Origin: JACCXM01 sp046328335
GTDB lineage: Bacteria > Chloroflexota > Chloroflexia > Thermomicrobiales > UBA6265
Assembly: GCA_046328335.1 (NCBI GenBank)
Contig: JAXLWU010000027.1
Coordinates: forward strand, 1-64,000
Length of the DNA stretch: 64,000 bases
Reading direction: 5' to 3'
Shown: positions 51,876-61,207 of the stretch, in pieces
Layout of the letters: each line of letters starts with the position of its first letter
Position numbering within the stretch: the first letter of the stretch is position 1
Made by a program: the position numbers and the translations under genes
The notes under the pieces: generated by a model
Told to the model about the DNA's origin: nothing
Databases searched by the model: none
The model's input: the letters and a program-made list of their open reading frames with translations, nothing else

Positions 51876-54203
51876 TTACGCCGCACCACCCCGACGGTGG
51901 AATCGTCGTAACGTGGCGTCAACTTGGGCGCGCTCCGCGGAGGAAAGCAGGGAACGCGCCGCGAAGGGATCGGGGAGGGCGGCCGCGGCGATCTGGGCAT
52001 CATTGCCGGAACCGAGCGCCTCGCGCAAGCGAGCGGCATGGGCCGCCTGAAGCACCGCGCGTTCGAGGGCGGTCCAATCGGGGTCTTGCGGTCCGGCGTG
52101 TTCCTGCAGCGCGGCGCGAGCGGCCGGCAGGAGACGGGCGAGGCGCGCCGTATCGGGCGGGTCGGCGGCGGCTGCGGCGCGCAGTGCTTGGCTGAGCGAG
52201 ATGCGGTCTACCACCCCTTGCACGGCTGCCCAGTCGAGCACGTCGGAAAAGCGGGCGCCGGAGGCTTCGGCCTCCGCCAGCGCCGCCACAACTGCGCTAT
52301 CCGGTCCGTCGCGCAGCGCCTGTTCCAGGCGACGCACCGCCAACTCATGGGTGGAAAAACGGAGGATGCGGCGGCTTTCGACTTCGGAGAGTTGTTGCTC
52401 CACGGCCTCCGGCGATGCGTTGAGCAACGTTCTGAGGGAGGCGCCATCGCGGCGGCGCAGGGCGCCGCGCACGGTGGCAAGCCACTGCTGCCGCTCACGA
52501 GCAAGGGAAAGGCGAGCGCGGACGGCAACGGGGAACCCGTCATCGCCCTGCCAGAGGTTCGGATCAGCGGCGGCGAGGATTGCCGCATCGCTGTCGGCGG
52601 AAATCGCTCTGCTGAGCGCGGGCCACGCCCGTGCCTGTGCGACCGCTCTGGCTTCTTCTGGCGCCAGTCTGCCGAGGCATTCGAGACGCCCAGAGGCGGC
52701 AAGTTTCGCCAGTGCATCGAGATCGCCATCTTCGACCGCGACACGCAAGGCGCGGCGCGCCGCGATGCGCCCCTGGGCAGCGCGGAGGGCGCGCCGTGCC
52801 TCGGCGGAGACGGCGATACCGACCCGTTCCGCAGCGGCGGCCGCGGCGATCAGCTCGTCGTCAGCGCCGCGGCGAATGGCACGGTCGATCGCGGCGGTTG
52901 CCTCCCGCTCGGCGAGGAAGTGCACGGCGGTGGCGTAGACGGCGACTCCCGGTTCTGCCCGATGGGCATCCCAAAGGCGTAGGACCTGATAGAGGTCGCG
53001 CGCATCGAGCGCCTGCTTCAAATCACGTGCCGCGCGCGAGCGATCCGATTCGGGCGGAGCCTCCCTTTTCGGCGTGCGTAGACCGGTTGCCGGCGCGGAG
53101 ACTGGAAACGCGTCTGCCGGTGGTGCCGACGCTGGCGCTTCGGCGCGTCGTGGTTGCGTTGCCGGAGCCGGGGGGCTCGCAACGACGGCGAACGGGGGCG
53201 GCGATGCGCGGCGACGCGGTGAGGCCGCGGCAAGTCGCGGCAATCCGAGAGCATCCAGTCGGTCGGCGATTTCGGAGAGCGTCGGCGTCTCGTCCGCCGG
53301 GAAGCGAATCGCCCGGCGCACAACCTCGATCAGCGGCGCGAGAACGGGATCGCGCAGGTCGTCGAGAGCCGCGAACACTGGAGAGCGGCCTGGGCGTTGC
53401 AAATCATCCGCGGACCAGAGGAGTGCTCCGCCAATTTGATCGGGATGGTCGCCCCAGCGTTTGCGGATCTCGGGGTGCTTGGCCAGAATGCGCAAAGACG
53501 CCCAAATCAGCAATGCCGGAAAACGGTCGCGGCGAAAGAGGTCTCCGGCCTCGCCACGGGGATGGACGTAGCCGGGGGTTCCCCCGCCTGAAGGGACGGC
53601 GGCTTGCTCTGCCGGCCAGACGGCGGTATCGAAATCGACCAGCGCGAAGGAGCCGTTTGGACGGACGATGAGATTGTCCGCGGCGAGATCGCCATGACTG
53701 AAGTTGGCGTCAGTCAGCGTTGCCACCGTCGCCAGCCAGGTGTCGGCAAGGAGGGCCAGCGTCTCGCGCTGTTCTTCGGTGCAAAGCCGATCAACGGCAC
53801 GCAGGAGCGTACGCCCCGGAACCCGTTCCATGGCGATGACCGGGGCGGTGACGCCGTGAAAATCGGGTCCGGAGAGCATCACGCCATCATCGATCCAGAG
53901 CAGCATTTGGGGAAGCACCCCGCTGGGGCCACGAAGGGGGCTGAGCGTCTCGTCGCCCGCGAGCGAGCGGTAGCGCTCGGCGAGGATGTGTCTTCGCTGC
54001 CGGGATGGACGGTAGAGGCAACGCAGAGCCCAGATGCGTCCGTCTGACGCCTCCAGTTCGTAGACAACAGCATCACGTCCGATCACCCGGAGCGGGCGTC
54101 CTTCTGAATTGCGGCGGATGGCGCCGCCCTGCAGGTGGCGGATCGCCGGAACGGAAAGTCCCGGCTGCATCATCGCCGTATCGAGTTCAGAGAGCGTAGG
54201 CAT
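51876..54203 (-). CDS. Kinase-like protein with long helical C-terminal region
   Basis: This 775-residue protein has an N-terminal protein-kinase-like domain. It shows HGDLAADNLIV (170-180) with Asp172 and Asn177, and VDFD (189-192) in place of DFG, then a GTPGYVHPR segment. These match the atypical kinase-like group with HGDLQHGN and YQHPR motifs often found beside TerY/PP2C modules (family knowledge). A proline-rich linker lies at about 325-375. The rest is strongly alpha-helical and alanine/arginine-rich, suggesting a solenoid. There is no signal or membrane helix. It is divergent from the two membrane-protein genes and shares their 204-bp promoter region, so the three may form a system. 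Confidence 0.7.
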   Translation of the reverse strand: MPTLSELDTAMMQPGLSVPAIRHLQGGAIRRNSEGRPLRVIGRDAVVYELEASDGRIWALRCLYRPSRQRRHILAERYRSLAGDETLSPLRGPSGVLPQMLLWIDDGVMLSGPDFHGVTAPVIAMERVPGRTLLRAVDRLCTEEQRETLALLADTWLATVATLTDANFSHGDLAADNLIVRPNGSFALVDFDTAVWPAEQAAVPSGGGTPGYVHPRGEAGDLFRRDRFPALLIWASLRILAKHPEIRKRWGDHPDQIGGALLWSADDLQRPGRSPVFAALDDLRDPVLAPLIEVVRRAIRFPADETPTLSEIADRLDALGLPRLAAASPRRRASPPPFAVVASPPAPATQPRRAEAPASAPPADAFPVSAPATGLRTPKREAPPESDRSRAARDLKQALDARDLYQVLRLWDAHRAEPGVAVYATAVHFLAEREATAAIDRAIRRGADDELIAAAAAAERVGIAVSAEARRALRAAQGRIAARRALRVAVEDGDLDALAKLAASGRLECLGRLAPEEARAVAQARAWPALSRAISADSDAAILAAADPNLWQGDDGFPVAVRARLSLARERQQWLATVRGALRRRDGASLRTLLNASPEAVEQQLSEVESRRILRFSTHELAVRRLEQALRDGPDSAVVAALAEAEASGARFSDVLDWAAVQGVVDRISLSQALRAAAAADPPDTARLARLLPAARAALQEHAGPQDPDWTALERAVLQAAHAARLREALGSGNDAQIAAAALPDPFAARSLLSSAERAQVDATLRRFHRRGGAA

Positions 54204-54407
54204 CGCGGAATCCCGGTTGGAAACGCCAGTACATTGGACACTGCGCAAGGGGCAAGGGCCGAGTGGTACATTCCGTACGGACACTCGCCCCGGCGCATGT
54301 CCCGCGAGTGCGGGAATGCGATCCGGTTCGCCCGTCCTGCGAGTGATGCCGACGCGGGTCTTCAGCGCCCCCGAGTGTACCCGCCGCAACACGCATTGAG
54401 GATCGCC

Positions 54408-56081
54408 GTGCAGCGACGACGCGCCAGCACAACCGCGGAGAGAGTCCTGCCGGACATTTCGTCGGGTGGGGGAACGATCACGCCGGTTCGGCCGGAACTT
54501 CAGGATGATCTCGCCCTCGGCTGGTCTCAGGAACCAACCGCCAGCGCGGATGAGCGAAAAGAACTTGCTTCCGATCTGGAAGAGATGGCCCGTTCGCTAG
54601 AAGACATCGACCCCCGGGCGACGGAGCGGCTGCGCAGTCTGGCGCGGGCGGTTGTCACCGAAGAGGGTCGTCAGCGCTGGGCGGAGGTCGATCTTCGTCG
54701 TGCCTTCAACACCGAGCATCTTGGTTTTGCCGCCGCCCTGAAGCACGAGGGCGGCTATGCGTCGTCCTCGATTGGGGTCGCGGATCGCATCCGTAACGTA
54801 CTGGTGCTAGTGCCGATCCTGCTGACCTGGTTCGCGCTGGCGGAGGCGTCGCGGTCGTACAACGCCTTCATCGCCGAGAACCCGGACGAGGTCCGGCAGC
54901 CGTTTCTCCTCCTCTGGGAACGCGGATTCGGCGGTTTTTCCAGCCCCCTGGCGCCGAGTTTCTCCACGGTGGCGTTGATCGACGCGGTGCTGATCGCGAT
55001 CATCATCGGCCTTACGCTCTACGCCCACGGCCGGCGAGAAAGCCGCGAGGAAAAGATCGATCAGACGGCGATCCGGATGCAGGCCGACCTGGACAACGTG
55101 CTGGCCGAGGCGGCCGTGGTGCTCGCGCTCGATCGCGGCAGCCGACCGGCATTGCTGGCGCGGGGCGTCGAACGGCTCGCCGATCGCTTCGAACAGAATT
55201 CACAGGAACTGCTGACCCGGCTGCGGGTCGAGCACGACCGCCTGGAGCATCTTGCCTCCCGGCGGGAGAAGGAATTCGCCGACTTCGGCGTCTTCGCCTC
55301 CGGTATGCGGGCGGGCGCGGAAGAGACACACAAGTTGCTGATCGAATTGCGGCAGGTCTCGGCGGGGCTGCAAACGGCGCTCGACGATCTGACGTCCGAA
55401 GTGAGCGCCTCGGTCGACCAGGGACGGACCTTGTTGGGCGCCGTCCAGGGCCTGGAACAACTCACGGTGACCAATGTCCAGAGCGATCAGGCCCTGACGA
55501 GGCAGATCGCGCACGCGGCGGAGGCGTTGGTCGAGGCCGCAGACAAGGGGATCGCCGGGGCGGATGCCGCCGCCCAAGCAGCCAGGGTGGCGACGGAAGC
55601 GGTGCGCGGGATCGGCGCGATCGCGAGCGATCTCGCGGCCAGCCAGTCGCGCGTGGAGCGGGCGGTCGCCGAGGAAGCCGAAGCAAACGGGCGGCTCGCC
55701 GAATCGCTGCGGAGCAACGCGGGTGGAGTCGCGGCGTCGGCCCGGGCTCTGGGCGAGATCGAGAGCGGACTTGGCGGACTGCGCGACGAATTGAGCCGGT
55801 TGGCGGCACAGAGCACGTCGCAAGCGCAGACCCTCAATGGTCTGCTGGAGCAGCAGGCCTCGGTCGCCACCGGGTTGGCCCAGGTCGCCCGCGATATTTC
55901 GACGATTTCGCTGCGAACGGCGCAGCGGCAGGACGATGTGGCACGCGATATCGGTGGACTGGTGGAGCGGCTGGATCGCGCCGTTACCGCCTTCAGCCGG
56001 GCCGCGGGGACGCCGCTCGAAGAGCCGCCAGCCCCGGAACGGCGCGACCCCGAGCGCCTCTGGCCGCGACGCCGTTCATAG
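54408..56081 (+). CDS. Two-TM membrane protein with long cytoplasmic coiled coil, unknown function
   Basis: I do not recognise an exact family for this 557-residue protein. Residues 1-125 are soluble and helical. Two membrane helices follow at about 129-147 (NVLVLVPILLTWFALAE) and 185-206 (STVALIDAVLIAIIIGLTLY) with a roughly 38-residue outer loop. The C-terminal 340 residues have heptad-like spacing, rich in A, E, L, Q and S, as in chemoreceptor or ZorA tails. The GTG at 54408 has a gagga site six bases upstream. The next gene encodes a MotB/OmpA-like one-TM protein, so the pair may form an ion-driven stator. This role is inferred only. Confidence 0.72.
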   Translation: MQRRRASTTAERVLPDISSGGGTITPVRPELQDDLALGWSQEPTASADERKELASDLEEMARSLEDIDPRATERLRSLARAVVTEEGRQRWAEVDLRRAFNTEHLGFAAALKHEGGYASSSIGVADRIRNVLVLVPILLTWFALAEASRSYNAFIAENPDEVRQPFLLLWERGFGGFSSPLAPSFSTVALIDAVLIAIIIGLTLYAHGRRESREEKIDQTAIRMQADLDNVLAEAAVVLALDRGSRPALLARGVERLADRFEQNSQELLTRLRVEHDRLEHLASRREKEFADFGVFASGMRAGAEETHKLLIELRQVSAGLQTALDDLTSEVSASVDQGRTLLGAVQGLEQLTVTNVQSDQALTRQIAHAAEALVEAADKGIAGADAAAQAARVATEAVRGIGAIASDLAASQSRVERAVAEEAEANGRLAESLRSNAGGVAASARALGEIESGLGGLRDELSRLAAQSTSQAQTLNGLLEQQASVATGLAQVARDISTISLRTAQRQDDVARDIGGLVERLDRAVTAFSRAAGTPLEEPPAPERRDPERLWPRRRS

Positions 56082-56131
56082 CGCGGAATGTCCCGCACCG
56101 CAATGCACCTGACTAAGGAGCGGAATCGGCC

Positions 56132-57385
56132 GTGATGCGCCGGCGCAATCGCACGACGAGCCAGCGCGACATGATCGCCCTTGGCGGCTGGATCTTCGCC
56201 GATCTGCTGCTCGGGTTGGCGATGCTCTTCTTTACCGCCAATACCGTCGGTTCGCCGGCGCCGACCCCGACGCCGCTGCCGACCCCCAATCTCCTTGCGA
56301 CCTCCCGCGCCACCATCGCCGCGCTCTCGACGGAACAGGCCGCCGCCCTGGCGAACCTGGACGCGCAAAGCGCCATGGCGACCGCGCAGGCGGTCTCAGC
56401 GCAGGCGACAGCGGATGCGCTCAACGCCGCCGTCTCGCGGCGGGATTCAATGTTGCTCACCGCGGCCGCGGAGGAATCGGCGGCGCGCGCAACCGCGCGG
56501 GCACGGGAACTGGCATTGACCACCGCGACGGCCGTGTCCGAGGCTGCGGTCGCCACCGCCGAGGCGCGGGCCACGCGCGAGGCATTGATCAACCAGCAGG
56601 CGACCGCGACCGCGGAAGCCCAGGCGACATTTGCCGCGATGAGCGCCGATGAGCGCGCGACAGAGACGGCGCGGGCGACGGCACAGGCCCTGGCGGCAGA
56701 AGCAACGATTGCGGCGTACGCCACGCAGCAGGCGGAGAGCGGGCAGAGACTGGACCAGGCGGCGCGGGAAGCGGCGCAAGCGGCGGCGGTGGCGACCGAG
56801 GCGGCGATCAGCGCGCAAGCGACGATCGATGCGCTGGCGTCCCGGGAAGCGGGGCAGGCCACGGCCGCGGCTGAGATCGCGGCCGTGGCCACCGCCAATG
56901 CGCAAAGTGGGGCGAACGATCTGGCTACGGCGCAGGCCGAGGCGGCGGCGCGAGCGACAGAAATTGCGAGCCTCCAGTCGCAACAGGTCGATGCGCAGGT
57001 GACCGCCACCGCGCTGGCCGTGGTCGCCGCGAATTCAGTCCTCGACCCGACGCGGCAGTCGATCGTGATCCAGACCGATCTCGACGGCATGCTCGCCGGG
57101 GACGACACGGCCCTGACCGATGCCCGGCGCAATCTGGAGACGGCGCTCTCCCGCTATCCGTTGGGCAGTTGCCGGGCGGGGTTCGTCCTGATCAGCGGTA
57201 AAGCGCCGGACATCGATCAGGGCATCTCCCTGGCGGAGCGCACCAGTGCCCTCCTGCGCGATTCCTTCCCCGATATCTTCTCCGACTCGACCGGGGAGGA
57301 ACTCTTTGCTCTGCCCAACGATCAACCATTTGGGGAGGTCGGCATCGATATCTTCTTCTATTCCGGCTGTCAGCCGATCGGGTGA
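56132..57385 (+). CDS. One-TM MotB/OmpA-like protein with alanine-rich stalk
   Basis: This 417-residue protein has a short cytoplasmic N-terminus and one membrane helix at about 16-37 (LGGWIFADLLLGLAMLFF) with Asp24 in its first half. That arrangement recalls MotB, ExbD and ZorB, where the aspartate carries protons or sodium ions. A TPTPLPTP linker and about 260 residues of Ala/Thr-rich helix (repeated ATAxA) follow. The C-terminal domain, about 302-417, looks like a diverged OmpA-type domain (DARRNLETALSRY, GFVLISGKAPD, SLAERTSALLRDSFPD, GEVGIDIFF). The GTG at 56132 is followed at once by an ATG; aaggag lies 11 bases upstream. It is probably co-transcribed with the upstream coiled-coil gene. 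Confidence 0.72.
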   Translation: MMRRRNRTTSQRDMIALGGWIFADLLLGLAMLFFTANTVGSPAPTPTPLPTPNLLATSRATIAALSTEQAAALANLDAQSAMATAQAVSAQATADALNAAVSRRDSMLLTAAAEESAARATARARELALTTATAVSEAAVATAEARATREALINQQATATAEAQATFAAMSADERATETARATAQALAAEATIAAYATQQAESGQRLDQAAREAAQAAAVATEAAISAQATIDALASREAGQATAAAEIAAVATANAQSGANDLATAQAEAAARATEIASLQSQQVDAQVTATALAVVAANSVLDPTRQSIVIQTDLDGMLAGDDTALTDARRNLETALSRYPLGSCRAGFVLISGKAPDIDQGISLAERTSALLRDSFPDIFSDSTGEELFALPNDQPFGEVGIDIFFYSGCQPIG

Positions 57386-57569
57386 TCCTAACCAGAATCG
57401 GGACATTGTGACCGGGGAACACATCGTGCGACGGCGGAAAAATGTTACGATGCTTGCGCCCCGAAATTCGTTTGTAGCATGGCGGGGAAGGTTGCCGCTT
57501 CGCCTCTTGACGCCGTTGCTATCATTTCTGAAGTATTAGACTCCCGCGCCGGGATGAGAGGAGCGCCGC

Positions 57570-57911
57570 GTGGCGAAGGCATTGGAAGTTACCGACGCGA
57601 CATTTGACGCCGAGGTTGTGAATTCAGAGAAGCCGGTCCTGGTCGATTTCTGGGCGCCGTGGTGCGCGCCCTGTCGCACGGTTGGCGCGGTCCTTGATCA
57701 ACTGAGCGGAGAGCGGAGCGACCTGAAGATCGTCACCGTGAACATCGACGACAATCAGGATCAGGCGATCAAGCACGGGGTCCTCGTGCTGCCAACCCTG
57801 GTGCTGTACAAGGACGGTCAAGCCCTTGGCAAGTTGCAGGGCGGCGTGCCACCGACCGCGATTGCCCGCCTGCTCTCGCAACATCTGACCGCGGAGAATG
57901 GAGACTCCTGA
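57570..57911 (+). CDS. Thioredoxin
   Basis: This small cytoplasmic thiol-disulfide oxidoreductase has 113 residues. The active site is WCAPC (Cys32, Cys35), a variant of the usual WCGPC, in the context LVDFWAPWCAPCRTVGAVLDQL. The cis-proline loop VLPTLVLYKDG is present. The GTG at 57570 has a gagaggag site. It ends at a strong hairpin. It is not clearly connected to the stator-like genes before it, which end 184 bases upstream. Confidence 0.95.
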   Translation: MAKALEVTDATFDAEVVNSEKPVLVDFWAPWCAPCRTVGAVLDQLSGERSDLKIVTVNIDDNQDQAIKHGVLVLPTLVLYKDGQALGKLQGGVPPTAIARLLSQHLTAENGDS

Positions 57912-57957
57912 GCGAAGATTTGCGCTTCGATCCACATCATCGCCCAGAAGTTGGCAT

Positions 57958-57995
57958 CCGAACCCCTTTCGCAGCGAACCGCGAAAGGGGTTCGG
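57958..57995. terminator. Strong hairpin between convergent thioredoxin and kinase genes
   Basis: A perfect 15-bp inverted repeat (ccgaacccctttcgc / gcgaaaggggttcgg) with an eight-base loop lies between the thioredoxin stop and the end of the convergent kinase gene. It is followed by ggtttgtctgg on the plus strand. It can serve as a bidirectional terminator. Confidence 0.75.
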
Positions 57996-58075
57996 GGTTT
58001 GTCTGGCCAAAGTGGAAGTGAGCGGCGTAACCGGGGAGCGGATCTTGTGGCGAGCAGACCCGGGTCATGCCTTGG

Positions 58076-59602
58076 CTACGGCGCGTGGACCCATAATTCG
58101 GGTACAAACCCGCTCACAGGACCGTTATTGGTATCGACCGTGACCGGCCACCACATGCCGCCATCTCCCGCGACACGATCACCTGTCACGCGGACTTCGC
58201 CGCCATCGGGAAGATCAGCGACGATTGGCGCCGCGTTTTCCGGCCGCTCCCGGGCGACGAGTCCGGCGCCCGCGATGCGGACCGTAGCACCGGGGCCGAT
58301 CACCGCGGCGCGGTGCCAGATGCCTGGCACTTCGCCGCGGGTGACGGCCAGACCGAGAATCAGCACGAGATTCAGGACCACCGCGACCAGTACCGCCTGC
58401 CAGAGGCGCCGGCTGAGCCTATCCAGATCTACCCCGGAACGGGAGCGGGGAGTGTCGGGCACGATGGGACGCCCGGTCGCGTGGTCGACAAACGCGGCGT
58501 CGACAATGACGTCCGACGGCAGATCATCTCGCTCCGGTTCCGCGCGGCGCGCGGCGAGCCGCGGCGTGCCCTTGACCGCAATCCCCGGTTCGTTGATTGG
58601 AACCTGACGCGTCCGCGACGACTCCGGCCTGGCGCGTGGGCGGCCGGTTTCGACATCGACATCCCCTTCGACACCGGCGCGGAAGACCGCGGCAAAGGAG
58701 CCCGCGCTGCCATAGCGCTGGCGCGGGTCGCGATGCAGCGCCCCCAGCACGACATCGTCAACCCACGGCGGGAGGGTGTTGTTCTTCGCGGTTGGTGGTG
58801 GCGGAACGGTGTCGAGACGGGCCCGGAGCGCCGCGTTGCGCTCGGAGGGCGATCCGGGTTGGGAAAATGGTGGTGATCCTGTTAGCAGTTCGTAGACAAT
58901 GCATCCCAGCGCGTAGACATCGGTGGCAGTGGTGACCGGTTCGCCGCACAACTGTTCCGGTGCGGGATACGAATCGTCCTCCAGTGGACCCGGGGTGGCT
59001 TCCAGTTCGGAGCCGGCCGAGTGAGCCACGCCGAAATCGAGGAGTTTCACCTCGTCGCCCGGAGTGAGCACCATCTTGCCCGGGCGAAGATCGAGATGGA
59101 CGAGGCCGCGGGCATGGAGATGATCGAGCGCGGCCGCGACCCCCTCGATGACCGGGACGACCGATTCCGGAGTTGCGGCTCCGCTCGCGGCCATTTCCTC
59201 GCGCAGCGAGCGGCCCGGCGGACGCTCGATGACCAGCCAGGGCGCTCCCCGCTCCTCGCTATAGGTAAGAGCGCGCACCACATTCGGATGGGAAAGGAAT
59301 TGGAGCAGCCGGGCCTCGCGCCGGAATCGTGCACGCACCGCGGAATCGGATCGGTATTCGACCCGTAACGTCTTGACCCACACGGGATCGCGCGTGCGCA
59401 AGTCCCGACCGGGATAGGCGACGGCGATCCCGTCATCGATCGGCGAAATCTGAAGATCGACGCTGTAGCGGCCGGCGATCGTGGTGCGGGGATCGCCGTC
59501 CAAGGCGGAGGGAACGGCGGTCTGCGCCGCGGGTTCGCCTTCGGCTGGATCGTCATCGACCATCGAAGCGCCGGTGCGCTCATCGTTCACAGTCACAGAC
59601 AC
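58076..59602 (-). CDS. Membrane Ser/Thr protein kinase-like protein with extracellular SH3 domain
   Basis: This 508-residue protein has a PknB-type kinase domain at about 45-310, one membrane helix near 395-418 (AVLVAVVLNLVLILGLAV) and a C-terminal SH3-like domain (ATVRIAGAGLVARERPENAA…WWPVTVDTNNGPVSGFV). The VAIK lysine is likely Lys77 (VWVKTLR). The catalytic loop reads HLDLRPGK (169-176): Asp171 is kept but the magnesium-binding Asn is Lys176. DFG (189-191) and APEQL are intact. The glycine loop is poor. It may be a weak kinase or pseudokinase. Three GTG codons compete as start. An outer SH3 domain suggests cell-wall sensing. Confidence 0.82.
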   Translation of the reverse strand: MSVTVNDERTGASMVDDDPAEGEPAAQTAVPSALDGDPRTTIAGRYSVDLQISPIDDGIAVAYPGRDLRTRDPVWVKTLRVEYRSDSAVRARFRREARLLQFLSHPNVVRALTYSEERGAPWLVIERPPGRSLREEMAASGAATPESVVPVIEGVAAALDHLHARGLVHLDLRPGKMVLTPGDEVKLLDFGVAHSAGSELEATPGPLEDDSYPAPEQLCGEPVTTATDVYALGCIVYELLTGSPPFSQPGSPSERNAALRARLDTVPPPPTAKNNTLPPWVDDVVLGALHRDPRQRYGSAGSFAAVFRAGVEGDVDVETGRPRARPESSRTRQVPINEPGIAVKGTPRLAARRAEPERDDLPSDVIVDAAFVDHATGRPIVPDTPRSRSGVDLDRLSRRLWQAVLVAVVLNLVLILGLAVTRGEVPGIWHRAAVIGPGATVRIAGAGLVARERPENAAPIVADLPDGGEVRVTGDRVAGDGGMWWPVTVDTNNGPVSGFVPELWVHAP

Positions 59603-59698
59603 CTGGTCCGGTGGTGCGCGACGGGTTCGTCAACGCCGAAAGACGGGGTATTCGAACTCTAGCAGATCATCTCGCTGCCGCCCTTGGTTGAACCGAAT

Positions 59699-59974
59699 TC
59701 AGGCCGCAACCCGATCGCCGACTGGCGCCGCGGCCTGCCCCGCGTCCTCGCCGACATAAAATGTCCAGCGGGCGATATAGCCGCGGGCCTGGACGGTGAC
59801 TGGCAGGTCGCCCGGGTACTTTCGCGACGGTTCGGACAACTCGACCGCATCTTGCGGACTGGTGAGGCAGAACCGGGGGGCACGACCGAACTTCTCCGTG
59901 TACCGCTCGATGGCGTCCGCCAATTTGGCGCGCGCCGATTTCTTGCGGTCCGGATCGTACCAACCAAGAAACAT
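59699..59974 (-). CDS. Small conserved-looking protein of unknown function
   Basis: I do not recognise this 91-residue soluble protein. It starts MFLGWYDPDRKKSARAKLADAIERY and includes GRAPRFCLTSPQDAVEL and a C-terminal segment VQARGYIARWTFYVGED. Composition and codon use are like neighbouring genes, and a gggagg site lies seven bases before the ATG, which supports a real gene. It lies upstream of, and in the same direction as, the kinase gene (97 bp apart). Confidence 0.7.
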   Translation of the reverse strand: MFLGWYDPDRKKSARAKLADAIERYTEKFGRAPRFCLTSPQDAVELSEPSRKYPGDLPVTVQARGYIARWTFYVGEDAGQAAAPVGDRVAA

Positions 59975-60176
59975 GACAACCTCCCGCGGGTGAGTGCACC
60001 GGGGCCGATCCCGGCGTGCTGATGCGGGAATGGTACTAGAACGCATGTTCTTTTGGCAACGATTTCTCCGCGTACGTACGTCACATTCTCTCAAGATCCG
60101 GGAGTACGGCTGTTCGCATCGCAGCATCCCCGTTTCACCCGGTCAACGGCGCTGGGTGCCATGAAGCACACACGAA

Positions 60177-60210
60177 ACGTCCCTCCCTTGCCGTGACAAG
60201 GGAGGGACGT
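60177..60210. terminator. Perfect 14-bp-arm hairpin
   Basis: Arms acgtccctcccttg (60177-60190) and caagggagggacgt (60197-60210) surround a six-base loop. It lies downstream of the minus-strand SRPBCC gene and upstream of the small gene at 59974; a T-containing stretch (tttcgtgtgtg) follows on the minus strand. It probably terminates the SRPBCC transcript after read-through of the repeat. Confidence 0.55.
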
Positions 60211-60292
60211 CAGGTCGAATCCGTGGTTGAAGAAGTAGTGGAACCTACAGCGACGCGTAGAAGGGGTGCCGGTCAGACGCAGGACCGGAATG

Positions 60293-60372
60293 GCGTCCCG
60301 ACGAGGGTGGGACCTCAGCGTCGGGGCTGTGTGCGACGAACGCCGAGATTCCTCGCTGCGGCTCGGAATGAC
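60293..60372 (+). repeat. Family C repeat, full copy
   Basis: It runs from gcgtcccgacgagggtggga through cctcagcg to gccgagattcctcgctgcgg and ctcggaatgac. It is the same orientation as 42409-42488 and opposite to 30415-30497. It fills most of the space downstream of the SRPBCC gene. Confidence 0.75.
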
Positions 60373-60390
60373 GCCTTCTTCGCATGCCCT

Positions 60391-60873
60391 CTAGATGGCG
60401 CCAGCGCCTTCCTCGACCGACGCATCGTGAATCTGGCCGCGCCAGGCGCCGGTCGCCATCCCACGGGACTCGATGAATTCCTTGAACCGCTTGAGGTCGC
60501 CATCGACGCGGCGCTCGACGAGGCCGAGTTTGTCCCCGACTGCCTCGATGATGCCCTCCGGCGCGTAGCCGATGACCGCCGTCACCCGTGTCATGTTTGC
60601 CGAAACCGGCATGAAGTGGATGATGCCGGAATTGTCGCTCCCGCTGGTGCTCGCCCAGGCGATCTGTTGGTCGGGCACCTGCTCGGTGATGATCGCGTCC
60701 CATTCTTCCTGTTTGCCGGCGATCGAGGCTTTCCAGTGCAGGCGCTTGTCGTCGAGTTGGCGCACTTCCTGGACTCCCTCCATGAAGAGCGGAAACTGCT
60801 CGAACTGCGTCCATTGGTTGTAGGCCGTGCTCACCGGAACATTGACTTCGATCGATCGTTCGACACTCGCCAT
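60391..60873 (-). CDS. SRPBCC-family protein (polyketide cyclase/YndB-like)
   Basis: This cytoplasmic 160-residue protein has the START/SRPBCC fold. It begins MASVERSIEVNVPVSTAYNQWTQFEQFPLFMEGVQEVRQLDDKRLHWKASIAGKQEEWDAIITEQVPDQQIAWAS, the pattern of the cyclase/dehydrase group common in stress-related loci. The ligand is unknown. An aaaggag site seven bases before the ATG at 60873 fixes the start; the frame upstream is open but unlike protein. It is divergent from the BrkB gene. Confidence 0.88.
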   Translation of the reverse strand: MASVERSIEVNVPVSTAYNQWTQFEQFPLFMEGVQEVRQLDDKRLHWKASIAGKQEEWDAIITEQVPDQQIAWASTSGSDNSGIIHFMPVSANMTRVTAVIGYAPEGIIEAVGDKLGLVERRVDGDLKRFKEFIESRGMATGAWRGQIHDASVEEGAGAI

Positions 60874-61207
60874 GTCTGGCTCCTTTGTCGCTTCATCCGA
60901 CTCCGTGGCTCGTGTACCGGCACGTTGGTCCGGTTCCGTGGAATACGTTGCAAGCGCTGGGCCAGCGAACGATGGCTTGGTGTTACGGCCGCGACAAGGC
61001 AGACCGCCGCGCGTATTGAGATTGGTCGCGTTTGGTTTCCCAATGGCGACCATGCAGGGTGTGGAGCGCGCCTCCCGCTCCGGGGAAAAGTGGCACGAAT
61101 TGCGCGTACAGTTGCCTGTGAAAAGGGAACAGCGTGGCTAGCGTGTGTCGAGTCATAGGAGATCGCGGCCAGCGCAGAAAGCGTCAATCTTGCGGAAAGG
61201 GGATTGT

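Noticed and set aside
54408..57385. Assignment of the membrane pair as a true Zorya (ZorAB) system
   Set aside because: The first protein has two rather than three or more visible membrane helices, and no ZorC/D/E-like gene is present, so only a loose resemblance is claimed.
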